Origin: Saprospiraceae bacterium
GTDB taxonomy: Bacteria; Bacteroidota; Bacteroidia; Chitinophagales; Saprospiraceae
Assembly: GCA_026982695.1 (NCBI GenBank)
Contig: JALSGS010000027.1
Span: forward strand, 1 to 60,303
Direction: 5' to 3'
DNA length: 60,303 nucleotides
The notes under the pieces are model-generated. The model saw nothing but the letters and a program-made list of their open reading frames with translations. It made no database searches and was not told the origin of the DNA. Every line of letters begins with the position of its first letter. Within the stretch, counting starts at the first letter, position 1. Below are positions 19,414 through 29,300 of the stretch, piece by piece. The position numbers were made by a program, and so were the translations under genes.

Positions 19414-20832
19414 TCAAGGATTAATGCGGATGTGTTGGCGTAGTAACTGTTGTTGGAGGGAAAAGAGCTCTTGGCTGAGCCCTACTTTGTAAATGTGTGG
19501 GTATTCGAAGCGCTTGTGCTCGTCGGGGAGCTCTGCAAGCCGTTGGCGTGCGTAAGCTGCTGCTTCGGTAGGGCTTGGCAAGGGGTCGAGAGGTTTACCG
19601 TTTTTCATGACGCAATGGAGTAGTGGTTCATATGGGAGGCCTGTTACGGTGCTTTGTTTTTCGGGTTCATGTGGATGGATGATGCGTTGGGTAGGGGCTT
19701 GACCTTCTAGCCAGATGCCATCGCCAAAAAATTTGTCCTGCCCATTTCGATATCGCACGACGAACTTTCGGCCAGGGAAAGTGAGCTTTTTTCGGTTTTC
19801 AGAGATTTTGAGTCGTGGCGTGCCATTGTATTCACTCAGCTTATATACGCCGTCCAGGGCAGGCGATTCGTATCCTGTGACTAGTCGCGTTCCGATGCCA
19901 AAGCCGTCTATAGGGGCTTGTTGTTCGCGCAAGGAGCGAATGACGTATTCGTCAATTTGATTGGATGCAATGATTTTGACGTAGGTGAGGCCTGCTTGGT
20001 CGAGCATGTAGCGCACTTTTTTGCTGAGCCAGGCAAGGTCTCCACTGTCGAGGCGCACGCCATAGAGCTGATGTCCTTTTTGTTCCAGTTCTTTGGCTAC
20101 GGTGATGGCATTGGGCAGGCCACTGCGCAAGGTGTCGTAGGTGTCTACGAGTAAGATGCATCGGTCGGGATATAGCTGTGCAAATTGGCGAAAAGCTGTA
20201 AGCTCGTTCTCATAACTTTGGACCCACGCATGAGCCATAGTGCCCGTAACGGGTATGCCGTAGTGGAGGCCCGCCAGGGTGTTGGAAGTATGGTTGGCAC
20301 CACCTACTATGGCAGCACGCGTGGCTTGCATGCCGCCATATCCTTGGGCTCTACGCAACCCAAATTCGGCAATAATACGTGTGCCCGCCACTAGCCGCAT
20401 GCGCGCTGCTTTGGTGGCAATAAGTGATTCGAAGTTAAGTAGGTTGAGTAGTAGTGTTTCTATAAGTTGCGTTTCGATAATAGTTCCTTCTACGCGTACG
20501 ATGGGCTCGTAGGGAAAGACTATTTCGCCTTCGCGGGCTGCCCATATGTGGCCCCGAAATTGGAAGTTACGCAAGTATTCTAAGAATTCGGATTTAAAGC
20601 CTTGGGTTTTCAAGTATTCTAAGGCTTGGGGCGAATAGGCGAAATCTTGGATTGCCTCGAGCAAGTCGGCTAGTCCTGCGAATACGACAAAACCGCCCTC
20701 GTAAGGGTTTTTCCGAAAAAAGTAGTCGAATACAGCTGGGGTGTGGTGTCGGCCAGCGAAGAAATGCCCTTGGGCCATGGTGAGCTCGTACAAGTCGGTG
20801 TACAGGCCAGTATAGGGATTAAGAAGGTTCAT
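19414..20832 (-). CDS. pncB: Nicotinate phosphoribosyltransferase
   Basis: This 472-residue protein makes nicotinate mononucleotide from nicotinate and PRPP in NAD salvage. It shows the family start NPYTGLYTDLYELTMAQGHF, the EFGLRRAQG motif, an AHAWVQSY segment (normally the conserved His region), and the GVRLDSGDLAWLS motif before the C-terminal GFGIGTRLVTG segment. These place it in the long bacterial NAPRTase group. The ATG at 20832 is preferred over an in-frame TTG two codons upstream. It lies 21 bp behind the 3-hydroxyacyl-CoA dehydrogenase and is probably co-transcribed with it. Confidence 0.93.
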   Translation of the reverse strand: MNLLNPYTGLYTDLYELTMAQGHFFAGRHHTPAVFDYFFRKNPYEGGFVVFAGLADLLEAIQDFAYSPQALEYLKTQGFKSEFLEYLRNFQFRGHIWAAREGEIVFPYEPIVRVEGTIIETQLIETLLLNLLNFESLIATKAARMRLVAGTRIIAEFGLRRAQGYGGMQATRAAIVGGANHTSNTLAGLHYGIPVTGTMAHAWVQSYENELTAFRQFAQLYPDRCILLVDTYDTLRSGLPNAITVAKELEQKGHQLYGVRLDSGDLAWLSKKVRYMLDQAGLTYVKIIASNQIDEYVIRSLREQQAPIDGFGIGTRLVTGYESPALDGVYKLSEYNGTPRLKISENRKKLTFPGRKFVVRYRNGQDKFFGDGIWLEGQAPTQRIIHPHEPEKQSTVTGLPYEPLLHCVMKNGKPLDPLPSPTEAAAYARQRLAELPDEHKRFEYPHIYKVGLSQELFSLQQQLLRQHIRINP

Positions 20833-20853
20833 AGTCAATGCTTTGGAGTGATC

Positions 20854-22029
20854 TTACCTTTGTTTTTCAAAAAACTTTTCGCCTTTGCGAGCCATACGTC
20901 GTAGCAAGGGGCTACATCGGTATCGGTCTTCTCGGTATTCTTCATACAGTTGGTCCATGGTCTTTACGCAGGTTTGAATGCCCAATTCGTCAGACCAAGC
21001 CAATAGTCCTTTCGGGTAATTGACGCCTGTAGTCATAGCTAGGTCAATGTCTTGCGCTGATGCTACGCCCCAGAACAGTGCATCAGCTGCCTCGTTGATG
21101 AGCATAGTACGTATGCGCTGCAAGATGCACTTGCCGAGTTGTTCGTCTCGTTTGGGCTGGGGGGCAGGCGCATTGTCGTCGTAGTGGTAGTAGCCCCGTC
21201 CTGTTTTGCGCCCTAGCCAGCCAGCCTCTACAAACCGCTTCTGAGTGAAGGAAGGTTTGTAGCGAGGCTCATGAAAAAAGGCACGCCATGTAGACTCAGT
21301 TACTGCATAATTGACATCATTACCGATAAAGTCCATCAAGGTGAAAGGACCCATGCGGAATCCCCCCAGGGCAGTCATGGCCCAATCGATAGTGGCTATA
21401 TCGGCAATGCCCTCTTCGTAGATGCGTAGAGCTTCGCTGTAAAATGGGCGCGCTACTCGATTGACGATAAATCCAGGTGTGTCTTTTGTTACGACAACTA
21501 TTTTGCCCCAGTTGTGGAGCATAGCTACGCATTGGTCCCGTATCGAGGCGTCTGTTTGTAGGGCAGGAGCTATTTCTACTAGCTTCATCAGTGGAGCGGG
21601 GTTGAAAAAGTGAATACCTATGACGCGTTGGGGTATTTGACATGCGGCGGCAATAGAGGTCACTGATAGGGAAGAAGTGTTGGTAGCTAATATGGTAGTA
21701 CTGTTTACCAGTGCTTCGAGTTGCTGAAAGACGGCCTTTTTAACTTCTAAGTTTTCTATTATAGCTTCGATGATTAGTTGGCAATCAGACAAGCTATTGA
21801 ATGTATCAGCCCAATAAATCCGGTTCAATATAGCCGTAGCTTGTTGGTGAGTCATCCGACCTTTTTCTGCTTGTCTGTGTAGTATGCGTTCGACAAAGTT
21901 GTGCGCTTGCTGAAGAGCTTGTGGATCCTTGTCGTATACTACTACTTGGTGTCCAGCTGTAGCGGCTACTTGAGCGATGCCACGTCCCATCGTACCACTA
22001 CCAACTACTCCTATTTTTAAATTTTCCAT
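20854..22029 (-). CDS. 3-hydroxyacyl-CoA dehydrogenase (PaaH/Hbd family)
   Basis: This 391-residue protein has an N-terminal NAD-binding Rossmann domain with GSGTMGRGIA (about 11-20), the conserved ATNTSSLSVT segment, and the IHFFNPAPLMKLVEI motif with the catalytic His. The first C-terminal helical domain is complete (TPGFIVNRVARPFYSEAL). A second, shorter copy-like region follows (about 300-385), as in PaaH-type enzymes that act on 3-hydroxyadipyl- or 3-hydroxybutyryl-CoA. It oxidises a 3-hydroxyacyl-CoA to the 3-ketoacyl-CoA with NAD. No other fatty-acid or phenylacetate genes are nearby, so the exact substrate is open. Confidence 0.88.
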   Translation of the reverse strand: MENLKIGVVGSGTMGRGIAQVAATAGHQVVVYDKDPQALQQAHNFVERILHRQAEKGRMTHQQATAILNRIYWADTFNSLSDCQLIIEAIIENLEVKKAVFQQLEALVNSTTILATNTSSLSVTSIAAACQIPQRVIGIHFFNPAPLMKLVEIAPALQTDASIRDQCVAMLHNWGKIVVVTKDTPGFIVNRVARPFYSEALRIYEEGIADIATIDWAMTALGGFRMGPFTLMDFIGNDVNYAVTESTWRAFFHEPRYKPSFTQKRFVEAGWLGRKTGRGYYHYDDNAPAPQPKRDEQLGKCILQRIRTMLINEAADALFWGVASAQDIDLAMTTGVNYPKGLLAWSDELGIQTCVKTMDQLYEEYREDRYRCSPLLRRMARKGEKFFEKQR

Positions 22030-22303
22030 ATGTGTTTGTTTTTAGGTTTACAGAGGGGAGATAGGTGTGATTTTTGTCTTTAATGTCTTTATTCTTGGCT
22101 TTTTGGGGAGTGAAAACTTGATTTTTGCTATTTTGTAATTTTTTCACATATTAAATTTAAATTTTATAATTTTACGTTTATTCGAAATGTTATACCGTTT
22201 TATACGGTGTATTTAGAATTTTTTTTATTTAAACTCTTTTGGATGTTGTATTTTATTTTGATTCTGTTTCCCTGCTTGCTGGAAAAAATGGAGTACTTCG
22301 TTC

Positions 22304-22311
22304 TACCTTTG
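22304..22311 (+). promoter_or_regulatory. -7 box (TACCTTTG) for glnA
   Basis: TACCTTTG matches TAnnTTTG and lies 47 bp before the preferred ATG. A TTG at 22276-22278 is 25 bp upstream, wider than usual. The full 22030-22358 spacer between the divergent genes is very AT-rich and also holds a small inverted repeat ACCGT-N5-ACGGT (22194-22208); nothing else is recognised. Confidence 0.5.
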
Positions 22312-22358
22312 CTCTTGCAATTATCTGTATAACCTCGCAAAACTCAATCTTTTTTGCC

Positions 22359-24554
22359 ATGAGTAAGAATTATCGCAGGTACGACACGCTAGCGGCTGCA
22401 CGTTTTACTTCGGAAGAGTTGGGTAGTAGCAGCAATGGTCAGGCGGCTCCGATCAATGTATTAAAGATTTTTGGGGAGAACACGCTACACATAGAAACGC
22501 TTAGAACGCGTTTGCCCAAATCAGCTTGGAAGGAATTCCAAAAGGTGTTGGAGAAAGGCGAACCATTGCCCCAGCACGTGGCTGATGCCATAGCACTAAT
22601 CATGAAAGATTGGGCTACCGATAAAGGAGCTACGCATTTTACTCATTGGTTCCAGCCGCTAACGGGGTCCACTGCAGAGAAACACGATAGCTTTATTACA
22701 CCTAACCAAGGGGGCGGGGCTGTAGCCGAGTTTTCGGGTAAGGACCTCATCCAAGGCGAGCCCGATGCTTCGAGCTTTCCCAGTGGGGGGCTTAGGGCCA
22801 CTTTTGAAGCCCGCGGCTATACGGCTTGGGATCCCACTTCGCCGGCTTTTATTGTGGAAAACCCCAATGGCAAGGTATTGTGCATTCCTACAGCTTTTGC
22901 CTCATGGACGGGGGAGGCACTCGATTTAAAGACCCCACTGTTGCGCTCGATTGATGCGGTAGAGCAGGCGGCATTGCGTGCTGTGCGTTTATGTGGTGAG
23001 AAAGGCGTAAAACGCGTATTTGTTACAGCTGGCTTTGAACAAGAGTACTTTCTGATCGATCAAGAATTCTATTTCCGTCGGCCCGATCTGGTTGCTTCCA
23101 ATCGTACGCTCTTTGGTACCAAGCCACCAAAAGGACAAGAGATGGAAGATCATTACTTCGGATCCATTCCAGATCGGGTGTTGGCGTGTATGATGGAGGT
23201 GGAGCGCGAGCTATATCGCCTAGGTGTGCCAGTCAAAACGCGCCACAACGAAGTGGCTCCAGGGCAATACGAGATTGCCCCCTTGTACGAAACGGCCAAT
23301 GTAGCTGCCGATCATCAGCAGCTAACCATGTCGATTTTGCAGCGCACGGCCCGCAAATATGGGATGGTATGTTTGTTGCACGAGAAGCCATTTGATGGTG
23401 TGAATGGCTCGGGCAAACACACCAATTGGTCGCTAGCTACGGACACGGGCGTCAATTTATTTGATCCAGGCAATACGCCACATAAAAACCGTCTGTTTCT
23501 CTACTTCTGTGCTGCAGTAATTCGTGCTGTGTACAAGCACCAGGATTTGGTGCGTATTTCCATACAAGGTGCGGGCAACGATCATCGGTTGGGGGCTAAT
23601 GAAGCGCCGCCGGCAATCATGTCGATCTTTTTAGGCGATCAGCTCGACGATGTGTTTCAGCAATTAATGAGAGGGCAGCCCGAGTCGAGTAAGCCTACGG
23701 GACTATTGGGGCTGGGAACGCGCCAGCTACCGCCCATTGCGAAACATGCTGGCGACCGGAATCGTACCTCGCCTTTTGCCTTTACGGGCAACAAATTCGA
23801 GTTTCGTGCAGTAGGTGCTTCCCAGTCGGTATCATTTCCTCTTACAGTGCTCAACACCATTTTGGCCGATGCACTCAACGAGATGAACGACATGCTCGAG
23901 AAAGAAATGAACAGTGGTCACAACCTGCGCTCGGCCATGATTCATGTGTTGCGCCAGGTATTGGCAGAAAGCTACAAAGTGGTATTTAATGGCGATGGCT
24001 ACAGCGAAGAGTGGAAAGAGGAGGCAGCGCGTCGTGGCTTGCTCAACTTGCCTAGCACGCTTGATGCATTGCGCGTCATGCCCTCAGAAAAGAATAAGCG
24101 GCTTTTCGAAAGCCTCAAAGTGCTCAATGAGCGCGAGTTCGAAGCCCGATATGAAATCTTTCTCGAACAGTATTTCAAAACGCTCAATATTGAGGCCAAT
24201 AGCGTGCAGCAAATCGGCAATACGATGATTTTGCCTGCTGCAGTGCGTTACATCAATGAGCTGGCTGCAGCCGTAGATCGCGGCAAACAATTGGGAGTCT
24301 CTACCAAAGGCACGCACCAGTTGCTCGAAGAGGTCAGCAGCTTAGTCGACGAGTTGGTAGCACGCCTCAATGCATTAGAAAAGGAGAATTTGGCCGATGT
24401 GGAAGAAGATCCCTTACAGTTGGCGCAGCATGCACGTGAGCGCGTCCTGCCTGCTATGAATGCCGTACGCGACATTGCCGATCGCCTCGAGCGTATTTTG
24501 CCCGATGATTATTGGCCGTTGCCTACTTATCGAGAAATGCTGTTTGTGAAGTGA
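22359..24554 (+). CDS. glnN: Glutamine synthetase type III
   Basis: This 731-residue enzyme makes glutamine from glutamate, ammonia and ATP. The length, the [20 protein letters not shown] segment and the FPSGGLR and [12 protein letters not shown] motifs mark the GSIII family, which is common in Bacteroidota. The nucleotide/metal motif region [18 protein letters not shown] is intact. The open frame extends to a GTG-like codon at 22239, but the -7 box at 22304 lies inside that extension and the ATG at 22359 gives the normal N-terminus [11 protein letters not shown], so the shorter form is chosen. The gene is monocistronic, with a strong terminator. Confidence 0.95.
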   Translation: MSKNYRRYDTLAAARFTSEELGSSSNGQAAPINVLKIFGENTLHIETLRTRLPKSAWKEFQKVLEKGEPLPQHVADAIALIMKDWATDKGATHFTHWFQPLTGSTAEKHDSFITPNQGGGAVAEFSGKDLIQGEPDASSFPSGGLRATFEARGYTAWDPTSPAFIVENPNGKVLCIPTAFASWTGEALDLKTPLLRSIDAVEQAALRAVRLCGEKGVKRVFVTAGFEQEYFLIDQEFYFRRPDLVASNRTLFGTKPPKGQEMEDHYFGSIPDRVLACMMEVERELYRLGVPVKTRHNEVAPGQYEIAPLYETANVAADHQQLTMSILQRTARKYGMVCLLHEKPFDGVNGSGKHTNWSLATDTGVNLFDPGNTPHKNRLFLYFCAAVIRAVYKHQDLVRISIQGAGNDHRLGANEAPPAIMSIFLGDQLDDVFQQLMRGQPESSKPTGLLGLGTRQLPPIAKHAGDRNRTSPFAFTGNKFEFRAVGASQSVSFPLTVLNTILADALNEMNDMLEKEMNSGHNLRSAMIHVLRQVLAESYKVVFNGDGYSEEWKEEAARRGLLNLPSTLDALRVMPSEKNKRLFESLKVLNEREFEARYEIFLEQYFKTLNIEANSVQQIGNTMILPAAVRYINELAAAVDRGKQLGVSTKGTHQLLEEVSSLVDELVARLNALEKENLADVEEDPLQLAQHARERVLPAMNAVRDIADRLERILPDDYWPLPTYREMLFVK

Positions 24555-24566
24555 TGATAAATTTGT

Positions 24567-24582
24567 TTTGCCTTTCGGCAAA
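24567..24582 (+). repeat. TTTGCC-N4-GGCAAA hairpin after glnN
   Basis: TTTGCC TTTC GGCAAA, a perfect 6-bp stem with a TTTC loop (GAAA on the other strand). It sits between the glnN stop and its terminator. See the recurring-motif finding. Confidence 0.6.
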
Positions 24583-24584
24583 TT

Positions 24585-24618
24585 AAGCCCCTGCCTTGTA
24601 GTAGGCAGGGGCTTTTTT
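24585..24618 (+). terminator. Terminator between glnN and the HD-domain gene
   Basis: AGCCCCTGCC (24586-24595) pairs with GGCAGGGGCT (24604-24613), followed by a T run. An A pair on the left side may let it also work for the convergent minus-strand gene. Confidence 0.92.
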
Positions 24619-24655
24619 ACGAAAAGTGCTTAACTACGTGGGTAGTTGGTGGTTA

Positions 24656-25216
24656 TTATCTTGCACTTAATCCGGGTACAAGTCCTAATTCCCGCGCATG
24701 GGGTTGTAAGGTGCGGATGATCAATTCGATGAGTTGTGGTAGTTCCCATCCGAGCAATTCAGCGCCCTTACGCACTTCTTCGCGATCGACGCTTGCAGCA
24801 AAGTGCTTGGTCTTGAGCTTTTTCAGTACCGATTTGGCTGTCATGCCTTCCAGCCGTGTGGGGCGGATAAGGGCAGCCGCATAGACGAAGCCCGTGAGCT
24901 CATCGGCAGCTACAATAGCTTTATCCAGCAGGCTATGGCGTGGTACCTGCCACTTGGTGTAGTGGCCAGCAATTGCATGTGCGATCTCTTCTTCGCCTAG
25001 CTGGCGAAGGTGATTGACGATAACTTGTGGATGCTGGTCCGGATGGGCTTCATAGTCTGCATCGTGCAGCAACCCCGTAATGTAAAATTTGTCTTCATTT
25101 TCGCCGAAATGCTGCCCTATCGCTTCCATAACCCAAGCCACTGTTTGTGCATGGCGTAGTAAGGCTTTCCCTTTGGTGTACTGCTCTAACAGTTGGTGCG
25201 CTTCTTCTCGCGTCAT
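24656..25216 (-). CDS. HD-domain protein, putative metal-dependent hydrolase
   Basis: This 186-residue protein has an HD fold: H22 (LLRHAQTV), the H51-D52 doublet (GLLHDADYE) and a later Asp at about 105 (AADELTGF). These are the usual four metal ligands of HD phosphohydrolases. Proteins of this size with the same layout are annotated as HDIG or HD-family hydrolases in many bacteria, and the substrate is generally unknown. It stands alone on the minus strand, convergent with glnN across the terminator. Confidence 0.8.
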   Translation of the reverse strand: MTREEAHQLLEQYTKGKALLRHAQTVAWVMEAIGQHFGENEDKFYITGLLHDADYEAHPDQHPQVIVNHLRQLGEEEIAHAIAGHYTKWQVPRHSLLDKAIVAADELTGFVYAAALIRPTRLEGMTAKSVLKKLKTKHFAASVDREEVRKGAELLGWELPQLIELIIRTLQPHARELGLVPGLSAR

Positions 25217-26371
25217 AGTTTTGGTTTTTTAGCTGCAAAGTAGTGCAAAACCACAAGCAAAGCTGATTGGCAGTTTAGTAGAAAAATAAACCAGCAGCTG
25301 GTTTTGAGAAAAGGTTATAAAACTTTTGCACTTTTCCTGGCCGAAACAAAACAAAGCTAGCTATGACTTGCATCGCGATAATCAAATGCTTCACCTTTAT
25401 TACATCTTTGTCGATCTTGGTAAAGAGTATTGCTTGTTAGGCCTAAGCATTCCAGATGTATGCGTCTTACTATGTCTATTGCCGTAGATAGCTTTTCGTT
25501 CTACTACAGAGGGACTTTTTAAACTGTCTGGAGACTCTACAGGCATGAGGAATGAAGTTGGTTTAGTTCTGAATGTGCGCAACTCACTCGGAGCTATCTT
25601 TACATACAAGTATCGTAGTACTTTCTGCCTCCTTTCCAAAAGATTGTATCAGCTTAGAGGAGTATGGGTATAGTGGCAGTACCAGCTATTTGCAAATTAT
25701 TAGCAGGTACCATATGCTACAGTGCAGAATAAAGCCGCTTATGGTGCAGAAGATGCAAGTCTCGCCCCTGAGTTTATGTGTGCTACTACCTAGTCAGGCA
25801 AGGTATGGTGATGCGGAAGTGGAAAAGTCGATAAGGTAGTCACTTCATTCTTGATCACGCTTGCTTTGGCTCCATGGAATCATCATGGATAGCTCTGCTC
25901 ACTGTAGGAACTACCTCTCTTGAAGTCGTGCTAGAACAAAACACATATCATCCCTTTAGCCAATAAATCGGAATAGCATTTCACTTGAGGCATACACAAT
26001 AAATTGAATTGGTGGTTTATGATCTTGGGAAATCTGTGCAAGTATGCATCCCCTCAATGGCTTTCAGCAAGCTGGTACATACAATCAATGCGCATTGGGA
26101 TGGACGAGCTGAGCAGGGGGCACACACTACCTACGGTGTGTTTATGTGTATTGCTTGCGAACGGTATCAAATATCTATATGGATCAGCTAATGATGTTGA
26201 GTGGAAGTATCTCAAAAGGTTGAGAATTGGAGAATAAGGAGAAATTAAAAATCTCTTTTTTGCTTATAGTGTATTGGATTCCATATATTTATGGTCTATT
26301 TGGATGTTTGTATAGATCTATTTTTGTGAAGAAATAAGGTGTAGCTACTTTTTTCATAAAAATAGTGCATC
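25217..26371. other. 1.15-kb stretch without a recognisable gene
   Basis: Only short, overlapping open frames occur here (for example 25573-25839 plus and 25400-25639 minus), with atypical composition and no motif I recognise. A 7-bp hairpin (AAACCAG-CAG-CTGGTTT, 25288-25304) lies near the left end. A possible promoter for the next gene is at 26299-26326. The base composition is more AT-rich than the flanking genes. It could be a fully decayed gene, an RNA gene, or spacer DNA around the large secreted-protein gene. Confidence 0.5.
26299..26326 (+). promoter_or_regulatory. Possible promoter of the mosaic T9SS protein
   Basis: TTTG (26299-26302), 16 bp spacer, TATTTTTG (26319-26326). The -7 box fits TAnnTTTG; the spacer is slightly short. 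The ATG is 45 bp downstream. Confidence 0.45.
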
Positions 26372-29300
26372 ATGCAAGTTGTTGAGTTTATTAAGCAGAC
26401 CTGGAGTGCAATAAGCAGAAGTATACTATTTTGTTTAATTGGATGCGTTAGCCTTTGTGTAGGGCCTGTATCGGGGCAAACCGTTGTATGGTTAGGAACT
26501 TTTGGGGGGACGCAGAGCCAGGCTTATGACGTGTCGGCCGATGGGCAAGTGGTCGTCGGGTGGGCCTATGATGCAGTGGGCAACAGGCGTGCTTTTCGGT
26601 GGACAACTGCCACGGGCATGCAAGATCTTGGTACTTTGGGTGGTCTGCAAAGTCAAGCCAATGCCGTATCGGCTGATGGGCAGGTAGTTGTAGGAGAAGC
26701 CTATAATGCCAGTGGTGATCGGCGTGCATTCAGATGGACACCATCAAGTGGCATGCAAGACCTGGGTGAGGGCATAGCATATGACGTGTCGGCCGATGGA
26801 CAAGTTGTCGTTGGGTGGATGTGGTTCATGGGGGCTCAACAGGCCTTCCGATGGACTTCCACTTCGGGTGTGCAGTTCTTGAGCGGTTTGCCCAATGGGG
26901 GGGTTACAATTGCCTATGGCGTATCGCCTGATGGCCAGTGGGTTGTGGGTGTGGCCTATGATGAAAACGGTGAAGAGCGAGCTGTGCGCTGGTCGACTTC
27001 GGGTGCTATTTTGGATATAGGTACTCTTGGTGGCACTTGGGCTGAAGCAACCGATGTGGCCGATGATGCTACTGTGGTGGGAAGGGCTACATTGACAACG
27101 GGATATTACCGTGCATTTAGGTGGCAGTCGCAAAGTGGTATGGTGGACTTGGGCGTGCTGACAGGTACTTTCCTCAGTAGGGCTTATGCAGTTAGCCAAG
27201 ATGGTCAGACAGTAGTAGGTACTTCATTTGGTGGCCCCTTCTATGCTTTTCGTTGGACGCCTGCCGATGGCATGGAAAACCTCAATGATGTCTATTCAGG
27301 TGTCTTGGGCAACTCTGTGTTGGCAGAAGCCTTGGGCCTTTCCGATGATGGGCAGTACATAGTGGGCTGGGGGCATCAGTCAGGGGTAGGCGTACGGGCT
27401 TTCCTATTGCAACCTTCGGCAGGCCTTGTCGTCAATGCCACAGGTGATTTGCCCGATCAGCAAATAGGTGATGGCCAGTGCAGTACTGGACAAACAGTGA
27501 TGATTAATGGCATGGCTGTTCCAGAATGCACCCTGAGGGCAGCCTTGCAGGAGGCCAATGCCCAATCTGGAAGTGATGAAATAACTTTCGACATACCTAC
27601 TTCCGACCCCAATTACGATCCCATTACTCAAGTGTGGACGATTAGCCCTACTTCCCCATTACCTGTTGTTACTGATGCGGTGATCATCGATGCGCTGACC
27701 CAGCCAGGGGCGCAAGCCAATAGCATTGCCGCTGATGATACGACCAAAGGCCACTTGAATGCCGACTTGAAAATAGTTCTTTCAGGTGTGCAGGCAGGTA
27801 GTGCCTCGGGCTTAGTGTTGCAAAGTCACAATCAAAGTGAAATCAGAGGATTAGTAATCAATGGATTTTTACAAGATGGGATTCGAATAGAAGGAGGAGG
27901 TGCACACCGCATCCTCGGCAATTATATTGGCACCAATGCGGCGGGTACAGCGCGCCAGCCCAATCATGCCGGTGGTATCCGCATCTCCAATAGTACAGCT
28001 AACTGGGTGGGGGGATATTTGCCTCATGAGCGCAACCTCATTTCAGGCAATGGCGTGGCCAATCAAGGTGGTGGTGTGCGCATTGAAAACGGTGCCACGC
28101 AAAATATCGTTGTACACAACCTCATTGGTACAGATGCCATGGGACAAAGCTCGCTGTACAACTCGGCTTATGGTGTATTGCTCACAGATGATGGCACAGT
28201 GGAGAACATCGTTGCAAACAATCTCATCGCAGGCAATGAAGACCCCGATTTCAATTCTACGGACTGTGCAGGTGCAGGTGTAAAGATGGCAAATGGAGCG
28301 TCTGGAAATGGCCTCTATCGAAACTACATTGGTACCAACACAGCTGGTACAGGTGCCGTGCCCAATACAGAGGGCGTGTGCGTTACATTGGCGGGCAATG
28401 CCAATTGGATAGAAGGGAATATCATTTCAGGTAATGCAGGGCGTGGCATCTGGATCACAGGCCAATCGGCTATGCCCAATCGAGAAAGCCGAAGCACTTT
28501 GATAGATTCCAATTTCATTGGGGTAGCTCGCACCACTAACTTGCTTGGACTTGCCTGGCACCCCTTGAGCAACAACCAGGAAGGCATCGCATTATCGAGT
28601 GGTCCAATGAGCCAGATTACGGACAATCTCATAGGGGGCAATGGTAGCCATGGTATCTACGGCCAATCCCAAATTGAAGATGTGGCTATCGAGGGCAATG
28701 AGATTGTGGGCAATGGAGGATGGGGTGTATATCTGAATAATTTGCGCCGTGTGACTATCCGGCGAAATGGAATTGGTGATCAAAAACCTACAAATAGTAG
28801 CTGGCAAGGAGCTGGCGGTACATTGACAGGGCCGCCACAGCCTGTTAATATAAATTGGCAGGCAATACTCAGCAATCAGTTGGGTGGGCTGAAGCTGGAA
28901 GGAGTCCGGAAAGCTACTGTAGGTGGAAACGACTACCTGGCTGATGGCAATAATATCATGGCGGCTTTGCCCCAGATCAATGCCGTGCAATTAATGACTG
29001 CGGATTCCAATACATTTCGAAGAAATGTCTTTGCCGGTTTTGGACAGGGCCAATATGGCGTCTTGGTGCATAACAGCTCCGACAATACCTTTGAAGAAGA
29101 TGCTGCGTTTGCCTTTGATACGGGCATCTTTGTCAGTGCAGAAGATGGTCAGCAAGCTCGGCGCAATCGCATTACCAAGTGCGTGTTCTTTGACATGTGT
29201 GTGCCACTATTAAGTTGCTTTGGCATTGGCTTGGATGGAGGCCAGATATTTGGGCCTGATCCCACCAACGACAGTGGAGATGCGGATAGTGGCCCCAATA

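Noticed and set aside
22239-22358. 40-residue N-terminal extension of glutamine synthetase
   Set aside because: It is hydrophobic and unlike GSIII N-termini, and the -7 box lies inside it.
26004-26237. 77-codon open frame before the mosaic protein
   Set aside because: Atypical composition, no motif, and no promoter; a weak stem with T run follows it, but that is not enough to call a gene.
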